The notes under the pieces are model-generated. The model was given only the letters and a program-made list of their open reading frames with translations, had not been told where the DNA came from and searched no databases. DNA of 23,100 bases, from IMG/VR virus record IMGVR_UViG_3300035688_000069, positions 1-23,100 of that record, one strand, 5' to 3'. Shown here in pieces: positions 6,822 to 13,285 of the stretch (positions are counted from its first letter, which is position 1; every line of letters begins with the position of its first letter). Both the position numbers and the translations under genes were made by a program. Source of the stretch: a virus.

Positions 6822-7937
6822 TCAAACTAACTGCCTCGCCTTGTCCCAGACTACTACGTGTTCCTTTCTGCGAGTCTTGTTAATGGAATCCCATATCTTG
6901 CTAGCTGTACCTGTGTACTCTCGTTCTATAACGTATGTAGGTTCATATTTTGAAAGCTTGAGAAAGAACTCACCGCCACTTATTATTTGGTCCTTTACCT
7001 TCTTGTCGCCGACAACAAAAATGATCATTGCATCGTCTTTCGTAACCTTTTCAAGCTCTTCGAAGACCTGCTTCATATCTTCCTCGTACTTGTCTACACT
7101 TTGAATAAGGGTCCTTCTGATTTCTGCTCGGTCATAGCCCATTATTTCATAAACAATGCGTGTATAGTAAGAAGTATAATCTAGAGCGTTAAAATAGGGC
7201 GGGCTGGTAAAGACATAGTCAACGCTCTTCGCTGGTATTATCTCAGATAGATGTCGGGAGTCAAATTGATATATCTGCGCTTGGGCGCGAGAAGTTGAGA
7301 AAGTGTAATGTTTTTCGATCTTGTTGCAAAACTTGCTGTAGAAATCGATCTTCCAATGGGGCAGGAATATCTTGCCAATATTCGTCGAAGACCACTTGTA
7401 GTGATTGCAGCCTCGAGCAGCTAGGCAGATGCTTCCGAAAAAGCAAGCACGCTCATAGTCACTCATCTCATTTGTCATAGCAAGCTGAGCCATTCTCATT
7501 ATTTGTTCGGCTGTTTCGGGGTGAAAATACCTTGAAGGGCTTTCTGGCATCTTTGGTACTGATTGAAGCGACCGTGCTCTTGCTAATAATTCTCTGAGAT
7601 GCGATTTCAACCTGACTAGCTCATTTCTTTCAAGCTTTCCATTGGCTATTATAACTGCAATCGGGTTATTGTCTACACCGATCGCGTCAATGCAGTGCTC
7701 CCTTGCTTCATAGAGTATCGTTCCAGAACCACAGAACGGGTCTAACAGCTTCCCTTTTCTTGGCAGCTGTCCTATGATCTGCCTTGCGTCGATTGCTGAT
7801 ATTTTCCCACGGTATGGATAAATACCGTGGACCGACTTGGGATTATTGACATCTCTAAGGATTCTGAATGTTAACCGTCGTTCCCAAGTAGTCTGCTTGG
7901 CTGTCATGTAATCATCAAGCCTTTGAGTCTGAACCAT
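6822..7937 (-). CDS. Second DNA methyltransferase, motif I before motif IV
   Basis: About 371 aa; AdoMet-dependent DNA methyltransferase. Motif order is LLDPFCGSGT (about 65-73) followed, some 170 residues later, by FTSPPYFN, the reverse of the methylase at 2565. A YPYRGKIS segment precedes motif I, as in many N4/N6-type methylases with the HPYPAK-like element. I use ATG 7937, which has AAAGGAGAG five bases upstream; an upstream ATG at 7970 lacks a ribosome site. The gene converges on the ferredoxin operon with the two stop codons directly adjacent (6821/6822), so the two transcripts must overlap. It could methylate the second strand of an asymmetric site or protect against one of two specificities. 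Membership is secure; the base modified (m4C or m6A) is not. Confidence 0.85.
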   Translation of the reverse strand: MVQTQRLDDYMTAKQTTWERRLTFRILRDVNNPKSVHGIYPYRGKISAIDARQIIGQLPRKGKLLDPFCGSGTILYEAREHCIDAIGVDNNPIAVIIANGKLERNELVRLKSHLRELLARARSLQSVPKMPESPSRYFHPETAEQIMRMAQLAMTNEMSDYERACFFGSICLAARGCNHYKWSSTNIGKIFLPHWKIDFYSKFCNKIEKHYTFSTSRAQAQIYQFDSRHLSEIIPAKSVDYVFTSPPYFNALDYTSYYTRIVYEIMGYDRAEIRRTLIQSVDKYEEDMKQVFEELEKVTKDDAMIIFVVGDKKVKDQIISGGEFFLKLSKYEPTYVIEREYTGTASKIWDSINKTRRKEHVVVWDKARQLV

Positions 7938-8214
7938 AGAATCTCTCCTTTGTCGTTTCATCTCTGCCATACAAGAAATACGCTGAAAGGCCCTGTAACA
8001 GAGACAAGCAGACTAGGCTTAAACTAGTGATATTGGTCGATCTGATGTTGTGTACCTTGTCAATAGACATTTTCTTCATTAAATCTTATGTGTATTTCGC
8101 TTTAAAAACATTAGCGTCACAAATGAGTGACTATTTGAACGGTCTATCCGGTCTCGCCGACGAACAGCAAAAGTGTTTTATGTCGTTCAGACATGGATAA
8201 TATATGTGACCGGT

Positions 8215-8397
8215 ATGGTTAGATGCCCTGACTGTAATAAAGAAAATGCTAAGCCTTACAAAAAATGGAAGTACGGACAATTTAACGCCGAAGCTTATCT
8301 GTGCACCTGCGGCACAGAATTCCGAGAATATACGAAAGATGGGAAACACAGTTTCACATTAAAACGCAAAAAGGGAGAACGGTTCGTAAAAGGTTAG
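8215..8397 (+). CDS. Small zinc-ribbon protein
   Basis: About 60 aa. It starts MVRCPDCNKE and continues to YLCTCGTEF, giving Cys-x2-Cys and Cys-x-Cys pairs about 25 residues apart, which suits a one-zinc ribbon. The rest is basic (KKWKYG, LKRKKGERFVKG), in line with nucleic-acid binding. ATG 8215 is chosen because the frame upstream adds only a hydrophobic, unlikely extension; a TATA-like TTTTATG near 8175 would start transcription about 13 bases before it. The gene stands alone, divergent from the methyltransferase and convergent with the viral late genes. Such short ribbons are common in archaea; a specific role cannot be given. Confidence 0.6.
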   Translation: MVRCPDCNKENAKPYKKWKYGQFNAEAYLCTCGTEFREYTKDGKHSFTLKRKKGERFVKG

Positions 8398-8453
8398 AAC
8401 TGAAACGAGACTCCAGTGGCTAGCGCACGCCCCACAGTTTTGGTCGTGTGAGT

Positions 8454-9905
8454 TTATGGCTTGCTCCAAAACAGGTAAACCTTCGTCTGCAGAAGAAAGC
8501 CACATACTTTAATTAAACGTGCAAGCCTTTCGAGGCTCGCTTTCATTACTTCTTTGGCGTAAACTTCCTTCCTTCCGAAGGGAACATGGCAGAAAAAGTA
8601 TTTCATAAAGCGTGCGTGACAATGTTTAATGAATGCTTCCCTCAACTTTTCTAAATCTCCATTGCTTAGGGTTTGGAGCTTGTTTAAAACGTATTTTTCG
8701 CTTCCGAGCAGTTGAATGTTAAAGCCGAGATGCTCGAGGGTTTCCGCAATTTTTAAGGCTTCTTTAGGCGGTGGCTGCTCAGCTATTTTCCTCATTCCAG
8801 CCTTCTCTCCGAACGGGTTATATTTCGCCATGACAGCGGGCATTTCCACGTAAGGCGTTCCAGCCTTAGCCAAGGTTTCCTTTACGAGTTTTGCGCCTAA
8901 ACCTATGGTCCGGTATTTTGGATGAACAACAACTCGGCTGATGATGCTTAATTTTTCATTCAATTCTTTCATGGTCATTTTTGGCATGACAAGCCTTCGC
9001 CCGAAACATGTGGGTGGCGGATAGCAGTAGACGATTACTCCGCAGAGCTCGTCTCCACGTTTGAGGCAGAAGATTTTTCGTGGACCAGCTATTTTGTGGC
9101 TTCGGTAGTGGAAGCCTGCAAGCTTTCTCCAATCCTCAGTTGTGCCTTCTATGACCTGCATTTCCCTTGTGAGGCTGCATTCTTTAGCTGGCTTGTTTGG
9201 ATAATAGTTTACTCTTATCTCTTTTCCGAAGCGTTTGTGAATGTGGACTGAAGGGTTTAAGTCCTCAAAAAGGTCTGTGTGGGTTGTTGCTGCTAAAACT
9301 GCTTTCCCTTGTTGACGTGCGAGTTTCTGAAGGTTGTAAGCGACTATTTTGGCTGTGTCCCTGTCAAGTGTAGCTGCAAATTCGTCCATAATCCAGAACT
9401 GAGCCTTAGACTCTATCATTTTTGCAATTTTGTAGCGGTATTTCTGTCCGTCGCTTAACTGCCCATAAGTGCGTAAGAAAAGGAAGGCATCGTTTAAACC
9501 CACTTTACTCAGCAGTTCCAAGGCTTCTTCGAGTGTTTTACACACTGTTTCGATTAATGGCTTGTTCTGTTGTGGTTGAATATCTGCAATGTTTACGCAG
9601 TTTAACCCCATGTCTTGCTTGATGTCTTTCTCTAAAGCCTTCAGCAAAACAGACTTGCCTGAGCCGCTGTCACCGGTGATGAGCGTAATGTCTTTAGGCG
9701 ATATTTTCAATTCAACATTGTCGTAAATGACGAATTTTTGCCACTGATCTAAGCCTAACCCGAAGCCTTCAGCAACGCCCACAACTCTGCTCGTCGGCCT
9801 TGGCGGGGCTGTTTTGTAACCTATATCAATGATGAAGGTGCCTGTTTCACGATCATACCTGCGGGCGTATTGTCTTATGCGGAAATACTCTCTTCTGCGT
9901 CGCAT
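8454..9905 (-). CDS. ABC-type ATPase fused to a GNAT acetyltransferase
   Basis: About 483 aa. The N-terminal half is a soluble ABC ATPase: Walker A GDSGSGKS (about 78-85), signature LSDGQ (150-154), Walker B FWIMDE (170-175), and an H-loop region with ATTHTD. No membrane segments are seen. The C-terminal half is a GNAT domain (from about 260) with the acetyl-CoA-binding region VVVHPKYRTIGLGAKLV. This matches the archaeal group known as ABC-type ATPase fused to a predicted acetyltransferase (COG2401), whose function is unknown. It is the last gene of the leftward virion cluster, but an 108-base gap with a hairpin and tandem repeats separates it from the holin-like gene. Start ATG 9905; a TTG at 9923 is possible. 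It may modify a host or virion protein; this is a guess. Confidence 0.8.
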   Translation of the reverse strand: MRRRREYFRIRQYARRYDRETGTFIIDIGYKTAPPRPTSRVVGVAEGFGLGLDQWQKFVIYDNVELKISPKDITLITGDSGSGKSVLLKALEKDIKQDMGLNCVNIADIQPQQNKPLIETVCKTLEEALELLSKVGLNDAFLFLRTYGQLSDGQKYRYKIAKMIESKAQFWIMDEFAATLDRDTAKIVAYNLQKLARQQGKAVLAATTHTDLFEDLNPSVHIHKRFGKEIRVNYYPNKPAKECSLTREMQVIEGTTEDWRKLAGFHYRSHKIAGPRKIFCLKRGDELCGVIVYCYPPPTCFGRRLVMPKMTMKELNEKLSIISRVVVHPKYRTIGLGAKLVKETLAKAGTPYVEMPAVMAKYNPFGEKAGMRKIAEQPPPKEALKIAETLEHLGFNIQLLGSEKYVLNKLQTLSNGDLEKLREAFIKHCHARFMKYFFCHVPFGRKEVYAKEVMKASLERLARLIKVCGFLLQTKVYLFWSKP

Positions 9906-9931
9906 GGTGTCCACTGACAACAATTTTCAGT

Positions 9932-9953
9932 GCCAAAAATTAGCCAAAAATTA
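9932..9953. repeat. Two tandem copies of GCCAAAAATTA
   Basis: Two perfect adjacent 11-base repeats lie about 27 bases before the ATG of the ABC-ATPase/GNAT gene. On the minus strand they give two TTTTT runs. They could be operator half-sites or the U-rich part of an archaeal terminator for the upstream late genes. Confidence 0.4.
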
Positions 9954-9957
9954 ACGT

Positions 9958-9983
9958 GTAACACCTGTTACTTGGTGTTTTTT
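9958..9983. terminator. Hairpin with T runs between the late genes and the ABC-GNAT gene
   Basis: AACACC (9960-9965) pairs with GGTGTT (9974-9979), followed on the plus strand by six Ts (9978-9983). An overlapping palindrome, GTAACA/TGTTAC (9958-9971), uses the same bases. On the minus strand, the direction of the genes, the hairpin is followed within 10-20 bases by U-rich stretches. A partial terminator after the holin-like gene is the likeliest reading; archaeal terminators do not need hairpins, so confidence is low. Confidence 0.35.
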
Positions 9984-10013
9984 GAGCTTCTTCTTAATTC
10001 TTTAAGCTTAGCC

Positions 10014-10271
10014 CTACGTTTTTTGTCCAATGAAAATCCCCATCACAGTTCCGCTTAAACCAGTGATGCAGCTAAAGATCTCGCTATTCCATTTCCCCAG
10101 AAAAGCCATGTGTGCGATCTCGAGGGCTGTTAGACATGCGGTGATACCGATAGCGAATTTCACGCCTAAAACAAGCTTTTCGTTCGGTTCAATGACTATT
10201 ATTTGCTGTTTTCCCTTTGGTCCTTTACGAGCTATCTTTTTTGTTAAAGCCCTTCTAATCCAGCTTGTCAT
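10014..10271 (-). CDS. Small two-helix membrane protein, holin-like
   Basis: 85 aa. A basic N-terminus (WIRRALTKKIARKGPKGK) is followed by two hydrophobic segments, about residues 36-56 (GVKFAIGITACLTALEIAHM) and 64-83 (ending TVMGIFIGQKT). Size, charge and topology resemble phage holins, and the position after the tail genes fits a lysis role. No endolysin is visible in the window, and no sequence family is recognised, so holin is a context-based call. The ATG lies inside the 3' end of the preceding gene (17-base overlap), indicating coupling. Confidence 0.5.
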   Translation of the reverse strand: MTSWIRRALTKKIARKGPKGKQQIIVIEPNEKLVLGVKFAIGITACLTALEIAHMAFLGKWNSEIFSCITGLSGTVMGIFIGQKT

Positions 10272-10635
10272 GATTGTTGGCCCTCATCTGGAAAATTCTT
10301 CTTCTGCGTCTCCGTGTTCCTACGCCAGTTAGAATGTTTTGGAGAATCAACGTTGCCTCTTCACCTGTTACAAAAGCCTTATGGAGAATTTGGATTTCTT
10401 TGAACCATGGAAACGGGATGGCTGTATAATCCACGTCGTGCAATTCGGGGTTGTAGGAAAAGTCGTTTTGGCAGAGAATCGCATGTTTTGGCTGTCCAGC
10501 GTAGCCTACGTATATGCCTACGCTTTTAACGGGAACCGGGATTCCGGCTGTGGTGAAGCTGGACCCTATGCTTGCGTCGTTCCAGAATATGCAGACAAGG
10601 TCTCCTGGTTCAAGCTTTTCTTTTTTCTTATTCAC
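10255..10635 (-). CDS. Unknown 126-aa late virion-cluster protein
   Basis: The first half is a compact beta-rich domain that begins with the pattern EPGDLVCIFWNDASIGSSF and includes SVGIYVGYAGQPKHAILCQND. The end is very basic (six consecutive Arg, then HDKLD). GDLV...GIYVG...HAILC resembles an SH3-like or NlpC-like barrel only superficially, and there is no catalytic triad to support that. Start is GTG 10635 with AGGCGAT upstream. It is coupled to the holin-like gene. No function is assigned. Confidence 0.55.
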   Translation of the reverse strand: MNKKKEKLEPGDLVCIFWNDASIGSSFTTAGIPVPVKSVGIYVGYAGQPKHAILCQNDFSYNPELHDVDYTAIPFPWFKEIQILHKAFVTGEEATLILQNILTGVGTRRRRRRIFQMRANNHDKLD

Positions 10636-10656
10636 GTAAAATCGCCTGGATAATTT

Positions 10657-11118
10657 TTAGTCTTTTGTCAATTGAATAGCTAAATCTCCGATAATTAGGA
10701 ACAGTTTCGTTTTTTGCACTCCGCCTTTGCCTACTTCCACAACTTCCGCTAAGGCTATTTGATCTGTGATGATTAAGGTTTTGTTTACGAGAGACGTGTC
10801 GCTTAAGCCTATTGCGTCTAACGCTTGCAGAATGCGAGTTGGAGTTGAAACTTGATCTAATAGGCTGATTGAATCGCTGATTTGCGGAGTCCAGCCTTTA
10901 AGAGGCACATCGACAAGTCCAACAGAATCCGCTACTGCAAAAGTCTTATTGCATAAAATGGTATCGCTTAAGTTCAGAGAATCCGTGACTTCTTTGAGAA
11001 TAACCCCTGAAATGATTATTATTTTTGTTCCGTCTTCGAGTAAACCATCTATTTTGCGGTTGCCCCACTCATCAACACCTTCAAGCATTATTTCGCCGTA
11101 TTCCGTTAGGTTAGCCAA
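10657..11118 (-). CDS. Fibre-associated protein with repeated D-x-LSD units (cassette A)
   Basis: 153 aa. The first 38 residues, with EWGNRKIDGLLEDGT, match the 53-aa protein at 20710-20871 almost residue for residue. After that comes a stretch of about 110 residues with short repeats: DSLNLSDTIL, DSVGLVDVPL, DSISLLDQV, DAIGLSDTSL, DQIALAEVV. Repeats of this kind are common in tail-fibre and surface shafts. Start is TTG 11118, within the stop of the previous gene (TTGGCTAA), so it is coupled. It is likely a minor fibre or chaperone-like part of the receptor-binding unit. The repeat part is absent from the cassette B counterpart. Confidence 0.6.
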   Translation of the reverse strand: MANLTEYGEIMLEGVDEWGNRKIDGLLEDGTKIIIISGVILKEVTDSLNLSDTILCNKTFAVADSVGLVDVPLKGWTPQISDSISLLDQVSTPTRILQALDAIGLSDTSLVNKTLIITDQIALAEVVEVGKGGVQKTKLFLIIGDLAIQLTKD

Positions 11119-11866
11119 GATTGAGACCCCGCATTATCATCTGCGTCGGGCAATAATTGCGGTAATAATTTGGACGATAAGTTGCGCTGGTTAAACATAT
11201 TGAAGAATTAGCGCTATTATAATCGCCGTTGTTAAGTCTGAATAACCCATAAGTATTTTTGGGATACATAAAATCAAAGACGGTTGCAATACTTAAATCC
11301 GTTGCAAATTGTTTGTCTATATGATAAACTTTCATACCTAAACTCGAAGTTGCAGGATTACCAAGAGTTAAAATTGGAAATCCCGAAACGGCTGCAAAAT
11401 TACATGGTGCTAACATCCGTGGTTTATTAAGCAAAATAAGTCTCGAAGCTTGAATGTGAAAGGCTGTATAGTCCCAATTACTGTCTGTTTGGTTGCTCCA
11501 TAAAGCAAGTTCTAAGACATCGCCAACTGCAACATCGTAAAAGAAACATGCTCTTGTGTAGAAATAATTAGCAGGAACTGAGCTACTACCAGATTCCACA
11601 CTTCCTCCATTCTTTTTCATGCGATACGAAATTGTTGCCGCTGTTACAGCCTTTCCTGCACCGATGAGTATAGCGATGTGTTTCTTTTGATAAGGCAAAA
11701 GGTTAAAAGTTGGAAGGTCTCCAGCAGCAACAGTATAACTAATTTGGGGTGTTGCTGGTTCTGTCGTCGGCAGAGTTTCAGGAGTGCCTAAAAGAGTTTC
11801 TTGAGCAGCCTGATAGGTAATGTTCAAAGTTTTTAGGCTTGTGTAAGGCGGTGTTAGCCTTGCCAT
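11111..11866 (-). CDS. Receptor-binding-type tail fibre protein (cassette A)
   Basis: 251 aa and closely related to the protein at 20864-21622. The first 150 residues are nearly the same in both (SLKTLNITYQ, PETLPT.EP, AAGDLPTF, LELALWSNQTDSNWDY). The beta-rich N-terminal part would attach the protein to the virion or form a jelly-roll. The last 100 residues diverge, apart from framing blocks such as YPKNTYGLFR and MIMRG. Between these blocks most differences are among N, Y, S, T, G, D, C and A. This is the pattern of a distal adhesin tip. The ATG overlaps the stop of the 86-aa gene. Function is inferred from the layout and the duplication; no family name is recognised. Confidence 0.6.
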   Translation of the reverse strand: MARLTPPYTSLKTLNITYQAAQETLLGTPETLPTTEPATPQISYTVAAGDLPTFNLLPYQKKHIAILIGAGKAVTAATISYRMKKNGGSVESGSSSVPANYFYTRACFFYDVAVGDVLELALWSNQTDSNWDYTAFHIQASRLILLNKPRMLAPCNFAAVSGFPILTLGNPATSSLGMKVYHIDKQFATDLSIATVFDFMYPKNTYGLFRLNNGDYNSANSSICLTSATYRPNYYRNYCPTQMIMRGLNLG

Positions 11867-12114
11867 TGCTTAACCATCTCCAAAATCCCAAACCTTAGAG
11901 CCTTCACTCCATCTGCTTTTGCCAGCCAATCATCAATTTTAGCCAGAAGCGAAGAATCTTCAACTTCACCGAAATCTAATGTTAATTCTCCAGTTAAAGG
12001 CGAGTAGCTCCAACCCACAAGTTGTGGAATGCGAGTGCGAAGTTTAACATCTAACGCAGCCATCTGTATGTCGGTTAAATCCCGTTTAACGCCAGTATCA
12101 ACTGTTAAAATCAA
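11854..12114 (-). CDS. Unknown 86-aa protein in fibre cassette A
   Basis: A small mixed alpha/beta protein (LTDIQMAALDVKLRTRI, then LTLDFGEVED, then WLAKADGVKALRFGIL). It is placed between the 97-aa and 251-aa fibre genes and overlaps the latter by 13 bases. Cassette B has no counterpart, so this gene was gained in A or lost in B. Start is TTG 12114 with a weak GGTG upstream. No function is assigned. Confidence 0.5.
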   Translation of the reverse strand: MILTVDTGVKRDLTDIQMAALDVKLRTRIPQLVGWSYSPLTGELTLDFGEVEDSSLLAKIDDWLAKADGVKALRFGILEMVKQWQG

Positions 12115-12125
12115 AGAACAAGCAC

Positions 12126-12419
12126 CTACGTGTGTGTAACTACACCATCGTAACCTATCAGTTTAGCTAATGTCGCATGTGTGTTTTTTACTCTGATTCT
12201 TAAAGCGTTTTTCACATGAAAAGCGTATTTAGCGTAGATTCCGCTTCCTGCGTCCGTGTCAAAGACCAAACTGTTTGTTCCGTCATAGAGTTCAAGCTGA
12301 ACGTCATACTCGTGATAAATGTTGTGAATTACAGCTTCCACAGTTCCAGTTGGCTGAATGTCTAAATACGCTCCCGCCGCTATGCTTGAAAGTCCTGAGT
12401 AAACGTCACCGACAGCCAT
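12126..12419 (-). CDS. Small fibre/virion beta protein (cassette A copy)
   Basis: 97 aa, clearly homologous to the 95-aa protein at 21619-21906: both begin MAVGDV and share SIAAGAYLDIQP, VIHNIYHE and YAKYAFH, then RIRVKNT and KLIGY. The pattern of short strands suggests a beta-sandwich. Similar small proteins with VIHNIYHE-type cores are found beside phage capsid and fibre genes. A role as a fibre adaptor or decoration protein is inferred. Confidence 0.6.
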   Translation of the reverse strand: MAVGDVYSGLSSIAAGAYLDIQPTGTVEAVIHNIYHEYDVQLELYDGTNSLVFDTDAGSGIYAKYAFHVKNALRIRVKNTHATLAKLIGYDGVVTHT

Positions 12420-12433
12420 GACAATTCACATCC

Positions 12434-12979
12434 TTAGCTGAACGTTATTTTAAGGCTTAATACCCAGCTTTCGCCTGAAGCTTTTGTGCCTTTACTGGCT
12501 ATGCACCGGTTCAAGTTTTTGCCCGTGTCATCTGGAGCGTTAACAACAGTGTATTCTTCCCACGCATAGTTGGCGTCTGCAGTTCCAAAAGTTGCACGCC
12601 ATTCTGCTGTTTGCAAGCTTCTCTGAGGATAAGTAGCGTCCATTACCTTCCATGTTTTGTTAGTTGCTGCTTGAAGCCCCGTTTGGGTTGCTGCTGGCGC
12701 CACGTTTGAATCACCTACGCCGAGTCTGGCGTTTGTAGCATCCCATTTCGTAGGCGTGCCCAAACCGCAGATAATGTCAATGAGTTCGCCAATTCCTTCG
12801 TTCAGTCCCAAGTTGCCATCAATAGTTTCTACGCCAATTAACGCTTTTGGAAATGTCGCTAAGATGTCGCTGATTTTTGCGCCTGCCTGCAACAATTTCG
12901 CTATTTCATTGTTTGGGTCTTTGAATTTGTGGATTTGCCATTCTGCTTTCCAGCCTATTTTATCCTTTATTTTTTTCAT
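12434..12979 (-). CDS. Phage tail-fibre-like structural protein
   Basis: 181 aa. The N-terminal third is charged and helical. The rest resembles a recurring phage/virus minor structural or tail-fibre domain: GIGELIDIICGLG, then WDATNARLGVGDS, TWKVMDATYPQR, and a closing SGESWVLSLKITFS. I recognise this pattern from tailed-virus structural proteins without being able to name a family. ATG 12979 has the ribosome site GAGGAA seven bases upstream and is preceded by a hairpin leader like the one before 22112. It is the first gene of fibre cassette A. Confidence 0.6.
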   Translation of the reverse strand: MKKIKDKIGWKAEWQIHKFKDPNNEIAKLLQAGAKISDILATFPKALIGVETIDGNLGLNEGIGELIDIICGLGTPTKWDATNARLGVGDSNVAPAATQTGLQAATNKTWKVMDATYPQRSLQTAEWRATFGTADANYAWEEYTVVNAPDDTGKNLNRCIASKGTKASGESWVLSLKITFS

Positions 12980-13050
12980 TTTATTCCTCTTTTTTATTCG
13001 GTTTCTTGCATGAAGGCTTTTGAAGCCAACTATATCGAGCCGAAGAAAAA
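12980..13050 (-). promoter_or_regulatory. Hairpin leader of fibre cassette A (copy 1 of 2)
   Basis: Read on the minus strand: TTCGGCTCGATATA (13044-13031), a hairpin GGCTT/AAGCC with a 3-base loop (13015-13027), then GAAACCGAAT, an A-rich stretch and GAGGAA before the ATG. The same elements, in the same order, occur at 22113-22180. Conserved non-coding sequence before two fibre clusters suggests a shared promoter, processing site or translation control. Confidence 0.5.
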
Positions 13051-13063
13051 ATTTTAAACGGAA

Positions 13064-13285
13064 TTAACTCCTTACCACAGAGTCAAGTTGCCCCTGAGCA
13101 TTCCACGTGAATATGAGGGTGAAAAGCAGCTCCGTGTCCATGTAAGCTTTAATTGTGGCCACCGTGCCATCCATGTTCCAGGAGAAGGCAAACTTTGTTA
13201 TTTTCTTGCTTAACGGAGCGCTTGTGAGCTGGCTTAGAATCGCATTGTGGATTGATTCGCCACCCCAAACGCTCATTGGTATCAA
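13064..13285 (-). CDS. Small virion protein after the baseplate hub
   Basis: 73 aa of beta-strand-rich sequence (ITKFAFSWNMDGTVATIKAY, LLFTLIFTWNAQGQLDSVVR). It overlaps the stop of the hub gene as TTGA, so the start is TTG 13285 (an ATG at 13276 is the alternative). Two halves share the pattern F-(S/T)-W-N-x-(D/Q)-G, which suggests a small two-strand repeat. Similar tiny proteins follow hub genes in tailed viruses, but I do not recognise this one. Confidence 0.55.
   Translation of the reverse strand: MIPMSVWGGESIHNAILSQLTSAPLSKKITKFAFSWNMDGTVATIKAYMDTELLFTLIFTWNAQGQLDSVVRS

Noticed and set aside
8123-8200. A 25-codon mini reading frame before the zinc-ribbon gene
   Set aside because: An ATG follows a TTTAAAAAC element, but at under 20 bases the spacing is too short for an archaeal TATA box, and so short a frame has no other support.
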